64,000 nt of DNA from the NCBI GenBank assembly GCA_934476675.1, contig CAKSOE010000003.1, forward strand, positions 62,001 to 126,000, in the 5' to 3' direction. Of the stretch, positions 26,337 to 34,607 are shown piece by piece (position 1 is the stretch's first letter; the number at the start of each line of letters is the position of its first letter). Both the position numbers and the translations under genes were made by a program. The notes beneath the pieces were generated by a model. That model did no database searches, had not been told where the DNA came from, and worked only from the letters and a program-made list of their open reading frames with translations. The stretch comes from an uncultured Clostridia bacterium (lineage in GTDB: Bacteria; Bacillota; Clostridia; UBA1381).

Positions 26337-26351
26337 TTTAAAAGCACGACA

Positions 26352-26405
26352 GCAGATTGCCTTTAATCTGCAAAACGCACCGTTCATGGTACTGCGGTGC
26401 GTTTT
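26352..26405 (+). terminator. Tandem hairpins between GH130 and AEC genes
   Basis: GCAGATT/AATCTGC (26352-26358 and 26365-26371) is followed by AAAACGCACCG/CGGTGCGTTTT (26372-26382 and 26395-26405). The second ends in TTTT and would end or attenuate transcription after GH130. Confidence 0.65.
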
Positions 26406-26438
26406 CTGTGTTCTGCATTGAAAGGAATGGTTACACAA

Positions 26439-27362
26439 ATGAACAGCTTTCTCACGGTAGGAAGCAGAGTTTTGGTTTTATTTCTGCTTATTTCAATAGG
26501 CTTTGTGTGCAATAAAACCAAAATGCTTAATAAGGAAGTAAACAAAAAAATATCGGATATTGTGGTTATCATAGTAACTCCGTGTGTTATAATACAGTCG
26601 TTCCAGAGGAAATATAGGACAGATTTATTAAAGCTGCTGCTTTTGGCAATGTTTCTTTCGGCGGCGCTGCATATTGTAATGATAATTCTTTCGCGTATTC
26701 TGATGCACGACAAAAACGAAACACGCGAAAGAATGTTTCGTTTTGCGGCGGTGTTTTCAAACGCCGGATTTATGGCACTGCCGCTCCAGGAGGCGCTGCT
26801 CGGTGCGGACGGAGTATTTTTCGGTGCGGCTTATGTGGCTTTTTTCAATATATTCGTATGGAGCTACGGCATAGTCGAAATAAGCGGCGATAAAAGCCTT
26901 ATCACACCGAAAAAGGTTCTGCTCTCTCCCGGTATTACCGGAGTTGCCGCCGGAATGATAATTTTTGCATTTTCAATAAAACTCCCGTACGTACTCTCCT
27001 CCGCCATATCGTACATGGCGGCGCTGAACGTACCGCTGCCGATGCTTGTAATTGGGTACTACCTCGGCAACACCGACATAATTGAAGCGCTCAAAGACAA
27101 AGCAAGCTACAAATGCCTGTTCTGGCGGCTTATAGGCTTTCCGTGCGTATTGCTTGCATTAATGTATTTGTGCGGCATACGGGGAAGTATGCTCACATCT
27201 ATGATTATTGCCGTAAGCGCACCCGTTGCCGCAACAACCACGATGTTTTCCGAAAAATTCGACAGCGATACGGAGCTTTCGGTGCGGCTGGTTTCCGTTT
27301 CAACGCTGCTGTCGATGATTACAATGCCGCTTGTGATAGGCTTGACGCAGCTTATAGCGTAA
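26439..27362 (+). CDS. AEC (auxin efflux carrier) family transporter
   Basis: A 307-residue membrane protein with about ten helices, of the auxin efflux carrier/malonate transporter superfamily. Typical features are the N-terminal LLISIGFVCNKTKML hairpin, VVIIVTPCVIIQSF, FSNAGFMALPLQEALLG and the late SAPVAATTTMFSEKF segment. Members export or import organic anions; the substrate is unknown. I chose the ATG at 26439: it has GAAAGGA at good spacing, while the frame further upstream runs through the terminator hairpin. Confidence 0.85.
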   Translation: MNSFLTVGSRVLVLFLLISIGFVCNKTKMLNKEVNKKISDIVVIIVTPCVIIQSFQRKYRTDLLKLLLLAMFLSAALHIVMIILSRILMHDKNETRERMFRFAAVFSNAGFMALPLQEALLGADGVFFGAAYVAFFNIFVWSYGIVEISGDKSLITPKKVLLSPGITGVAAGMIIFAFSIKLPYVLSSAISYMAALNVPLPMLVIGYYLGNTDIIEALKDKASYKCLFWRLIGFPCVLLALMYLCGIRGSMLTSMIIAVSAPVAATTTMFSEKFDSDTELSVRLVSVSTLLSMITMPLVIGLTQLIA

Positions 27363-27386
27363 TAAATTTTGAAAGGAATGTGTGTT

Positions 27387-29012
27387 ATGGAAAAATATGA
27401 TTTATGGCTTGAAAATACGTCGGACGAAGATAAAGCTGCCTTAAAGGCAATGAGTGAAGATGAAATCCGCGACAGCTTTTATAAGGAGCTGGAGTTCGGA
27501 ACGGGCGGACTGCGCGGAATTATGGGAATGGGTACAAACAGAATGAATGTTTATACCGTCCGCAAGGCTACGCAGGGACTGGCAAACGAAATTCTTGCTG
27601 GCGGCGCTGATTTGGCTAAAAAAGGCGTCGTGATTGCATATGATTCGAGAAATAATTCGCAGAAATTTGCTTACGAAGCGGCAAATGTGCTGTCGGCAAA
27701 CGGAATTAATGTGTATATTTTCGACTCGCTCCGTCCTACGCCGGAATTGTCTTTTTCGGTGCGTCATCTCGGCTGTGCAAGGGGAATTGTTATAACTGCA
27801 AGCCATAACCCCAAGGAATATAACGGCTACAAGGTTTACGGAGAGGACGGCGGTCAGATTCCGCCCGCAGTTGCCGATGAAATTATAAAATATATAAACA
27901 GCATTGATATTTTCCATGATGTCAAAACCTCCGAAAACCCCAAATATGAGGTTATCGGCAAAGAGGTTGACGATGCGTATATCAGCGCAGTTTTGGAACA
28001 ATCCATGAAAGTGAAAATCCCCGAAAATATCAGGATAGTGTATACTCCGCTTCACGGCTCGGGAAATAAGCTTGTGCGTGCAGTCCTTGACAGAATCGGC
28101 GCCAAGAATGTATTTGTTGTTCCAGAACAGGAGCTTCCAGACGGAAATTTCCCGACGGTTAAATCACCCAACCCCGAAAACATGGAGGCGTTTGACATAG
28201 CTATCGAATACGCACAAAAGCAAAATGCCGATTTGGTATTCGGAACAGACCCCGACAGCGACCGCATAGGAATTGCGGTAAAAAACCACAACGGCAAATA
28301 TGTCACTCTTACCGGAAATCAGACAGGTTCGCTTTTGTGTGAGTTTATTCTCGGAAAAATGCACGCAGAGGGCAGCATAGAGAACGGCGATACGGTAATT
28401 AAAACAATCGTCACAACGGAACTGGTACGCAAGATTGCGGAAAACTACGGTGTTAAGCTTTGCGAGGTACTGACGGGCTTTAAATTTATAGGCGAGAAAA
28501 TCAAGGAATTTGAAAGCACCGACGACAAATTTGTTTTCGGACTCGAAGAAAGCTACGGATATTTAAAGGGAACATATGCAAGAGATAAAGATGCGGTTGT
28601 TGCGGCAATGCTTATATGTGAAATGGCGGCTGATTATTTTGCGCAGGGAATATCGGTGTACGACGGCTTGCAGAAGCTTTACGAAAAGTACGGATATACA
28701 AAGGAAATACTAAAAACCGTTACGCTTACCGGAATTGAGGGAGCAAAAAAAATCAACGAGATTATGGAAAACTTCCGCAGCAATCCTCCAAAAGAATTTG
28801 CCGGAGAAAAAGTGTGCGGCATGAAAGATTACATTTCGGGAATTGACGGTATGCCGAAGTCAAATGTGCTCAAATTTTTCTTTGAGAACGGCTGGATGGC
28901 GGTGCGCCCGTCGGGAACCGAGCCGAAAATCAAATTTTATGTCGGCATAAACGGCGATAATGCCGATGAAGTAACGGATAAATTTAAAGAGGAATTAGAT
29001 TTAATTTCATAA
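27387..29012 (+). CDS. Phospho-sugar mutase (phosphoglucomutase/phosphomannomutase)
   Basis: A 541-residue alpha-D-phosphohexomutase interconverting hexose-1- and hexose-6-phosphates. GTGGLRGIMGMG near residue 40, ITASHNPKEYNGYKVY with the phospho-serine, the metal loop GTDPDSDRIGIAV, the sugar loop GLEESYGYL and the phosphate loop VRPSGTEPKIKFY are all present. The ATG at 27387 has GAAAGGA before it. Next to GH130 it could convert mannose-1-phosphate or glucose-1-phosphate; which hexose it prefers is not readable. The stop lies one base before repeat copy B. Confidence 0.93.
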   Translation: MEKYDLWLENTSDEDKAALKAMSEDEIRDSFYKELEFGTGGLRGIMGMGTNRMNVYTVRKATQGLANEILAGGADLAKKGVVIAYDSRNNSQKFAYEAANVLSANGINVYIFDSLRPTPELSFSVRHLGCARGIVITASHNPKEYNGYKVYGEDGGQIPPAVADEIIKYINSIDIFHDVKTSENPKYEVIGKEVDDAYISAVLEQSMKVKIPENIRIVYTPLHGSGNKLVRAVLDRIGAKNVFVVPEQELPDGNFPTVKSPNPENMEAFDIAIEYAQKQNADLVFGTDPDSDRIGIAVKNHNGKYVTLTGNQTGSLLCEFILGKMHAEGSIENGDTVIKTIVTTELVRKIAENYGVKLCEVLTGFKFIGEKIKEFESTDDKFVFGLEESYGYLKGTYARDKDAVVAAMLICEMAADYFAQGISVYDGLQKLYEKYGYTKEILKTVTLTGIEGAKKINEIMENFRSNPPKEFAGEKVCGMKDYISGIDGMPKSNVLKFFFENGWMAVRPSGTEPKIKFYVGINGDNADEVTDKFKEELDLIS

Positions 29013-29013
29013 C

Positions 29014-29234
29014 AAAGGGGATGTAAAAAAAGTCCAGACCACAAAAAGGCAATTTTATAGATGAATAGAGTGCATAAAAAAACAATAAAATATATTTTGT
29101 AAAAAATTGTATTTTATTTGATTTTTCTTAATTTAAATGCCTTTTTGCTACGAATAAACTGAACCTCTCGGAGTACACACGTACGCCGTCGGGTTCAGTT
29201 TGTCCGTTCTGAAGCATTTTTTCCTATCCCCTTT
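29014..29234 (+). repeat. ~221-bp palindromic repeat, copy B
   Basis: Begins AAAGGGGATGTAAAAAAA and ends TTTTTTCCTATCCCCTTT, filling the whole space between the stop codons of the convergent mutase and oxidoreductase genes. It has the AAACTGAACC/GGTTCAGTTT hairpin, GTAC loop and AAAAAGGCA/TGCCTTTTT pair of copies A and C. It likely serves as a bidirectional terminator here. Confidence 0.85.
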
Positions 29235-30439
29235 CATGTTATTTCGTTTTCGGTGCGTGATTTTTCCGCTGCAAAGGTCAGGCGATGCGCTTTGAAAATT
29301 TTTCGGTCTATACTGTAGGTTTCGCCCTCCATTGCTCTTGCAAAATACCTCATAAGTCCGCCGTCACCTCCGCAATGCCTTGTTCCGTCATGCGTTACGT
29401 GAAAATGCTCCTCACTGTTTTCCAAAAAGCGTTTCAATACGATTTCGCCGTCCTCCATACAGCCGCCGATTTCGCCCTCCGTACCCATAAGCTTTATGGT
29501 TCGCGTGTTTTTCAGCGAAAACGCCGAAACCGTGAACACAGCACATACGCCGTTTTCCATTTCCAGTGCGGCAACCTGGTGATCGCAGACATCATTATCA
29601 CACCTGTACACACATCTGCCGTAGGGACTTGTCTTTAACGCGTCGATTATTTTTTCTTTTTCCGTACCGCATTCAAGCTTATTTATAAAATACGACGCCG
29701 CCCCCTCCGTATAAAGCTTTACGGCATTATACTGACACTTTTTAGCAAAAGCACACCCGTCCGTACACCTCGGCAGAACATCGCCCGGTGCATTTTGGGC
29801 AGTAAAATATCCGTTTGAACCATAGGAAACAATATTTTTGCAGCTACTGTCTGTAAGGTACAGCATCAGGTCAAAATCATGACATGATTTTGCTACTATG
29901 AGCGGTGAGGATTTTTTTGAATTGCTCCATTCTCCTCTTACATAGCTGTGCGCATGATGCCAGTAGCCCTCGTTTTCGTTCAGCTGCATATTCATAATTT
30001 TTCCTATTTTGCCGCTGTCCGTAAGCTCCTTTATCTTTTCGATAAAGGGTGTATACCGCAGCACAAAGCCTGTCATAAATACCTTGTCGTATCCGTCAAG
30101 AGCTTTTTCAAGAATATCTATTTCTTCTATAAGCGGCGAAATCGGTTTTTCGAGCAAAATATGATAGCCGCATTTGATTGCCATAAGCGCCGGTTCAAGG
30201 TGCATTCTGTCCTGTGTGCAGATTAAAACTGCGTCCGCAAGACGTCCCTTTTTAAACAGTTCCTTATAATCCGCAAACGCCATTTTCTCCGAGATACCGT
30301 ATTCGCTGCAAAATTCGCGGCGTTTATGTAAATCCGGCTCTGCCACACCTGTGATTTTCATTATTCCCGTTTTTTTGATATACGGCGCATACGAATCCTT
30401 ACCCCTGCCGCCTGCGCCTACAATAATACACGTTTTCAT
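29234..30439 (-). CDS. Gfo/Idh/MocA family oxidoreductase
   Basis: A 401-residue NAD(P)-dependent enzyme. The Rossmann motif is IIVGAGGRGKDSY at residues 5-17, and HILLEKPIS (about 93-101) is the conserved Glu-Lys-Pro segment of sugar dehydrogenases in this superfamily. An unusual cysteine-rich insert (PRCTDGCAFAKKCQ to CVYRCDNDVCDH) with eight cysteines in about 65 residues suggests a structural metal site. The substrate is unknown; GH109-type glycosidases share this fold. RBS GGAGGAAG is 13 bp from ATG. It is divergent from the AraC gene at 30678. Confidence 0.85.
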   Translation of the reverse strand: MKTCIIVGAGGRGKDSYAPYIKKTGIMKITGVAEPDLHKRREFCSEYGISEKMAFADYKELFKKGRLADAVLICTQDRMHLEPALMAIKCGYHILLEKPISPLIEEIDILEKALDGYDKVFMTGFVLRYTPFIEKIKELTDSGKIGKIMNMQLNENEGYWHHAHSYVRGEWSNSKKSSPLIVAKSCHDFDLMLYLTDSSCKNIVSYGSNGYFTAQNAPGDVLPRCTDGCAFAKKCQYNAVKLYTEGAASYFINKLECGTEKEKIIDALKTSPYGRCVYRCDNDVCDHQVAALEMENGVCAVFTVSAFSLKNTRTIKLMGTEGEIGGCMEDGEIVLKRFLENSEEHFHVTHDGTRHCGGDGGLMRYFARAMEGETYSIDRKIFKAHRLTFAAEKSRTENEIT

Positions 30440-30482
30440 TTATTTCAGACTTCCTCCGATATATTAAAATTTTATCTTGTTA

Positions 30483-30511
30483 TTGACTTATCCGCAGTTT
30501 TATAATATAAT
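30483..30511 (+). promoter_or_regulatory. Promoter of the araC gene at 30678
   Basis: TTGACT (30483-30488), 17 bp, TATAAT (30506-30511). The predicted start falls at the beginning of the palindrome cluster. Confidence 0.65.
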
Positions 30512-30512
30512 T

Positions 30513-30604
30513 GCTGTTAAAGCAAAATCCTTGATTTTGCTTTAACAGCAGCCGGCGGCTGCTGTTTTTACAATGCGATTCGCAAATCGCATTCACTTAG
30601 TGAA
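30513..30604 (+). repeat. Cluster of four consecutive palindromes in the araC leader
   Basis: Stem 1: 17 bp at 30513-30529/30533-30549, loop CTT. Stem 2: AACAGCAGCC/GGCTGCTGTT at 30544-30553/30557-30566, sharing bases with stem 1. Stem 3: AATGCGATT/AATCGCATT at 30572-30580/30585-30593. Stem 4: TTCACT-T-AGTGAA at 30592-30604. All are perfect. It looks like a palindromic repeat insertion or a structured leader. Confidence 0.75.
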
Positions 30605-30677
30605 CATTATATACTTTAAGCATAATAAATGCAATGAACACATTTGCCCTATATTAGCACAATTTTGAGGTGATTTT

Positions 30678-31487
30678 ATGAATGATTTGAAATTATACGA
30701 AAATATATCGGAGCTTGTTGAACGATTTCCGATAAAGGTGCGGAAATACAGCGCAACACAGCTTACGCCGCACTGGCATGAGCATATTGAAATTCTTTAT
30801 GTTCTGTCCGGCGGCGGCAGGTTCTTCTGTAATGCAAAAGCATCGGATGCGCACAGCGGCGAAACGGTTTTTGTAAACAGCGGCGAGCTTCATTCATTCA
30901 GCTCCGAGGAAGTTACGGAATATATATGTATAATTATAAATCCGACGCTGTTTTCTTATGTAAATTACGGAAACGTTATTTTAAAATCAAAAATCCCCAA
31001 CGACAGCGCTGTAACAAAATGTATCGAGCGGATATACGGAGAATACGAAAAAGCCGATTCCTGTTCAAATCTGATAATTATGGGCGAAACGTGTCTGCTC
31101 ATGGCTCATCTTGTGAAAAACTATACCGAAAAACAGCTTTCGCAGTATGAATATGACACACGTATGGCAAGGCTGAAAAAGGTAAATATGATTTTGGACT
31201 TTATTCATGAGCATTACAGCGAACCGATTACCACATCCATGCTGGCGCACAGACATCATTTCAGCGAAAGTCATATGTGCCGTATTTTTAAGAATGCTGT
31301 CGGGGTAACGGTTACGGAGTATATTAACGGTTACAGAACGGATAAGGCGGCGATGCTTTTGAAAAATACGGACGAAAGCGTTTCGAATATATCCGAAAGC
31401 GTCGGCTTTGATAATCTGAATTATTTTGACAGGGTTTTCAAAAAATACAAAGGACTGCCCCCAAAGGAATATAGAAATAATTCTTAA
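30678..31487 (+). CDS. AraC family transcriptional regulator (cupin sensor)
   Basis: A 269-residue regulator. The N-terminal cupin-like sensor has THWHEHIEILYVLSGGG near residues 32-50 and a VNSGELHSF loop. The C-terminal AraC DNA-binding domain (about 165-269) has two helix-turn-helix units, with ITTSMLAHRHHFSESHMCR and the signature SVSNISESVGFDNLNYFDR-FKK-KGLPPKEYR. RBS GAGGTG. The sensor suggests a sugar or sugar-phosphate ligand. Candidates for control are the divergent oxidoreductase and nearby glycan genes. Confidence 0.92.
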   Translation: MNDLKLYENISELVERFPIKVRKYSATQLTPHWHEHIEILYVLSGGGRFFCNAKASDAHSGETVFVNSGELHSFSSEEVTEYICIIINPTLFSYVNYGNVILKSKIPNDSAVTKCIERIYGEYEKADSCSNLIIMGETCLLMAHLVKNYTEKQLSQYEYDTRMARLKKVNMILDFIHEHYSEPITTSMLAHRHHFSESHMCRIFKNAVGVTVTEYINGYRTDKAAMLLKNTDESVSNISESVGFDNLNYFDRVFKKYKGLPPKEYRNNS

Positions 31488-31495
31488 TTTTACAA

Positions 31496-31716
31496 AAAGG
31501 GATGTAAAAAAAGTCCAGACCGCAAAAAGGCAATTTTATGAGAATGAGAGCAAATAAAAAAACAATAACATTTTATATTTTGTAAAAAATCGTATTTTAT
31601 TCGATTTTTCTTAATTTAAATGCCTTTTTGCTACGAACAAACTGAACCTCTCGGAGTACACACGTACGCCGTCGGGTTCAGTTTGTCCGTTCTGAAGCAT
31701 TTTTTCCTATCCCCTT
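31496..31716 (+). repeat. ~221-bp palindromic repeat, copy C
   Basis: Between the convergent araC and nagA genes. It starts AAAAGGGATGTAAAAAAAG, ends TTTTTTCCTATCCCCTT, and is almost identical to copy B through the hairpin region, including the GTACACACGTAC loop. The middle AT-rich part differs slightly. Confidence 0.85.
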
Positions 31717-31717
31717 G

Positions 31718-31752
31718 AAAAGGGACGTAAAAAAATTTTACATCCCCTTTTG
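31718..31752 (-). terminator. Terminator after nagA
   Basis: AAAAGGGACGTAAAA pairs with TTTTACATCCCCTTTT with few mismatches. Its outer bases copy the ends of the adjacent 221-bp repeat, as if formed from repeat termini. Confidence 0.7.
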
Positions 31753-31754
31753 TA

Positions 31755-32810
31755 TTAAATATTTTCTCCGCTTATTACACAAAGCTTTACGTTAAGCTTA
31801 TTATCAACCGCGATAAAGTCTGCGTCATAGCCAACCTTTATCCGTCCTTTGTTTACTTTTAACAGCTCTGACGGGGTGCGCGATGCCATTCTGAACGCAT
31901 CCTTTTTCGGAATACCGAACTCAACAGCCTTTTTCACGCAATCCATAAGAGTTGACGTACTGCCGGCAACTGCGCCGTCGGATGTTCTTGCAACAGAATC
32001 CTTAACCGTAATCTGCTGACCGCCGAATTCATAAATTCCATCGCCCATTCCGGTTGCACGCATGGAATCGCTTATCAGCGCCATACGCTCCGCTCCGAAA
32101 GTACGGTACAGCATTTTTATAACGCTTTTATGAATATGCAGTCCGTCACATATCACCTGAACATATGCGTCCTTGTCAATTGCCGCGCCGACAGGGCCCG
32201 GGCTTCTGTGATTCAGCGGCGGCATAGCATTAAACGTATGCGTAAGGCAGTTTGCACCACATTCCATTGCCTTGATACTGCATTCATAATCCGCATCGGT
32301 ATGCCCGATTGCTGTTATACATCCGCAGTTTTCGATAAATTCATACGCACCGTCAAGCTCCGGCGCAATCGTGACAATTTTAATATTTTTTAATTCCTTA
32401 AATTCCTTCAAATCGGGAGCTTTTATAAATTTTCCGTTCTGCGCACCTTTACGGCTCATCGCAATATACGGACCTTCCATATGAAAACCCAAAATATTCG
32501 CACCGCCGGTCTTTGGGATTTCAATATTCACAACGTTTTTAACGGTATCCATATCCATGGTCATTGTTGTCGGCAGCCATGAGGTTATACCCTGCTTTGC
32601 CAGGTACTGCGAAATCTCGCACAGATATTTTCCGTCCATTGTATCTTTTCCGATACAGCCGTGCGAATGAATGTCCACCAACCCGGGATAAACGGAATAT
32701 CCGTGAAGATTTACTCCGTCACCGCTGATTTTGCCTATTTCGGCAAATTTGCCGTTTTCTGTTCTTATATCAACTATTTTGCCGTCTAACAGCGCATTTT
32801 TGTAAATCAT
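31755..32810 (-). CDS. nagA: N-acetylglucosamine-6-phosphate deacetylase
   Basis: A 351-residue amidohydrolase converting GlcNAc-6-phosphate to glucosamine-6-phosphate. It shows LVDIHSHG (a metal/His motif), GFHMEGPY, IGHTDADYE, HTFNAMPPLNHR and ISDSMRATG with the catalytic Asp. The start at 32810 has AAAGGAAGGA; an upstream in-frame ATG at 32834 does not. It is the last gene of the hexosamine operon, 153 bp after the NagB-ROK gene; a plus-strand toxin-like relic lies in the gap. Confidence 0.95.
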   Translation of the reverse strand: MIYKNALLDGKIVDIRTENGKFAEIGKISGDGVNLHGYSVYPGLVDIHSHGCIGKDTMDGKYLCEISQYLAKQGITSWLPTTMTMDMDTVKNVVNIEIPKTGGANILGFHMEGPYIAMSRKGAQNGKFIKAPDLKEFKELKNIKIVTIAPELDGAYEFIENCGCITAIGHTDADYECSIKAMECGANCLTHTFNAMPPLNHRSPGPVGAAIDKDAYVQVICDGLHIHKSVIKMLYRTFGAERMALISDSMRATGMGDGIYEFGGQQITVKDSVARTSDGAVAGSTSTLMDCVKKAVEFGIPKKDAFRMASRTPSELLKVNKGRIKVGYDADFIAVDNKLNVKLCVISGENI

Positions 32811-32885
32811 ATTAATCCTTCCTTTCTCCGCCATACGGCGGCATACTTATAGCATGGAAAAGACACAGGCAGCTTGCCTGCTTGG

Positions 32886-32972
32886 AAGGCGATGGCGTAT
32901 ACGCATATACTCCGAGCCTTGAAAGGAGGTGAGATGCGCAGTGTATTTTTCATGCTGACAGCATTACTGTAA
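32886..32972 (+). pseudogene. Possible remnant of a small holin-like toxin locus
   Basis: The plus strand has a hairpin (AAGGC...GTATA-CGCA-TATAC...GCCTT, 32886-32920), then a perfect GAAAGGAGGTGAG ribosome binding site, then ATG at 32934 and a 12-codon frame, MRSVFFMLTALL, ending at 32972 and followed by GGGCCGCCCCC. The hairpin-plus-AAAGGAGGTGA order matches how I remember the 'putative holin-like toxin' genes of Firmicutes, whose peptides are about 25-40 residues. Here the peptide is truncated, so I call it a relic. Its 3' end overlaps the NagB-ROK stop. Confidence 0.35.
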
Positions 32973-34562
32973 TAGGGCCGCCCCCACTATTCCCGCACTG
33001 TTTTTCAGTGCGGCAAGCTTTATCAGAACATCGTTTGTCACTTTTTTGCACAGCGGTTCTATGAGCTTTTCTCCGGCATTTGTTATCCCTCCGGATAAAA
33101 TAATCATGTCCGGCTCAAATATTCTGACAAGGCTGTCAATCCCCGCCGCAACATTATCAAGATATTCGTCAATAGCCGATTTTGCGGTTTCATCACCGTT
33201 TGCGGCCGCTTTAAATATCTGCTCACCGTTCAAGCCGCCGTTCTGCATAAGCTTATAAAGCTCGCTGTCCCTGTTCTGCTTCGCTTTTTCCGATGCAAGC
33301 TCCGTCAGAGCCGTTACCGAGGCATACTTTTCCCAGCAGCCGCGCTGTCCGCAGCCGCACTGCTTTCCGTCCTTCTCGACAATCATATGTCCTATCTCTC
33401 CGGCGCTGCCTTTACCGTGATAAAGCTTTCCGTTTATGACAATTCCGCCGCCGATACCCGTGCCGAGCGTTACCATAACAACATTTTTGACACCCTTGCC
33501 CACGCCGACAACCGCTTCTCCGAGTGCGGCACAGTTTGCGTCATTGCCGACTCTCACCGGACAGCCGGTCAGTCGGGATATTTCGCTTTCAAGCTTAGTA
33601 TTCTTAAACGGCAGATTTGCCGCCGTAACCATACCGTTTCTGATAATTCCCGGGGTTCCCACACCGATACCGTTTATGGAATGTGTCTGCATAATCTCAT
33701 TGCATTTATCCGCAATAGCGCCGATAAGACTTTCTTCGCTCTCAGTGGGCGTGGGAATACTTTCTTTATATATAATTTCGTTACTGTCGTTGAGCACGCC
33801 GAACTTAATATCCGTTCCGCCTATATCCACACCTATTCTTTCGCTGTAATATGCCGCCTTATCGCATATCAGCACAACATCGGAATGTACTTTAAGCATA
33901 GACGCAGGCACATCTGTTGTTATTTTGCCCTCCAGCAGCTCTTTCACAACCTTATGCTTACTTTCTCCGCTTGCAAGCAGAATGATTTTTTTAGCTTTTA
34001 AAATTGTACCTATTCCCATAGTAAGCGCCTTTGTCGGCACCTCGCCGATGCTGTCGAAAAAGCGTGAATTTGCATTTACGGTGCTTTCGGTAAGGCTTGT
34101 CAGGTGCGTGTCGGGATTGAGATTTGCGTCCGGCTCGTTAAATCCGATATGACCGTTCTGTCCTATGCCCAAAATCTGCAAGTCGATTCCGCCGCTTGCC
34201 GCAATCATGTTTTCAAAGTTTTTACATTCGGCTTCGGTATCTTCACACATACCGTTTAAAATATGCGTATTTTCTTTCTTTATATTAATTTTAGAAAAAA
34301 GGTTTTCCTGCATAAAATAATGATAGCTTTGCGGATTATCGTCTTTTATGGGATAGTATTCGTCAAGATTAAAGGACTTCGCCTCTGAAAAATCCACCTC
34401 GTCGTTCCGGCACATTTTTCCGAGAATATTATACATTCCCACAGGTGTTGAACCTGTTGCAAGCCCGAGAATACTTGCAGGCTTTATTGTAAGCTGACTT
34501 GATACGATTTTTGCCGCTTCTGCGGACATATCCTCATAGCTGTCACATATTATAAGTCTCAT
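32964..34562 (-). CDS. Fused glucosamine-6-phosphate deaminase (NagB) and ROK sugar kinase
   Basis: A 532-residue two-enzyme fusion. Residues 1-241 are NagB: GLATGSTPVGMY, FNLDEYY with the catalytic Asp67, and GIGQNGHIGFNEP with His138 and Glu143, giving fructose-6-phosphate and ammonia. Residues 242-532 are a ROK kinase: RIGVDIGGTDIKFG (phosphate loop), NDANCAALGE with the catalytic Asp, LGTGIGGG and the zinc motif CGCGQRGCWE. The halves join with almost no linker. ATG at 34562 has RBS GGAGG; the frame beyond is not needed. ROK specificity for GlcNAc, ManNAc or glucose is inferred from context. Confidence 0.92.
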   Translation of the reverse strand: MRLIICDSYEDMSAEAAKIVSSQLTIKPASILGLATGSTPVGMYNILGKMCRNDEVDFSEAKSFNLDEYYPIKDDNPQSYHYFMQENLFSKINIKKENTHILNGMCEDTEAECKNFENMIAASGGIDLQILGIGQNGHIGFNEPDANLNPDTHLTSLTESTVNANSRFFDSIGEVPTKALTMGIGTILKAKKIILLASGESKHKVVKELLEGKITTDVPASMLKVHSDVVLICDKAAYYSERIGVDIGGTDIKFGVLNDSNEIIYKESIPTPTESEESLIGAIADKCNEIMQTHSINGIGVGTPGIIRNGMVTAANLPFKNTKLESEISRLTGCPVRVGNDANCAALGEAVVGVGKGVKNVVMVTLGTGIGGGIVINGKLYHGKGSAGEIGHMIVEKDGKQCGCGQRGCWEKYASVTALTELASEKAKQNRDSELYKLMQNGGLNGEQIFKAAANGDETAKSAIDEYLDNVAAGIDSLVRIFEPDMIILSGGITNAGEKLIEPLCKKVTNDVLIKLAALKNSAGIVGAALLQ

Positions 34563-34607
34563 ATTTATCCTCCATTCTGCCGATACACGCGGCAAACCGT
34601 TATCTTT

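Noticed and set aside
32811..32834. Upstream ATG of nagA
   Set aside because: In frame but overlaps the RBS region of the ATG at 32810, which has the correct AAAGGAAGGA spacing.
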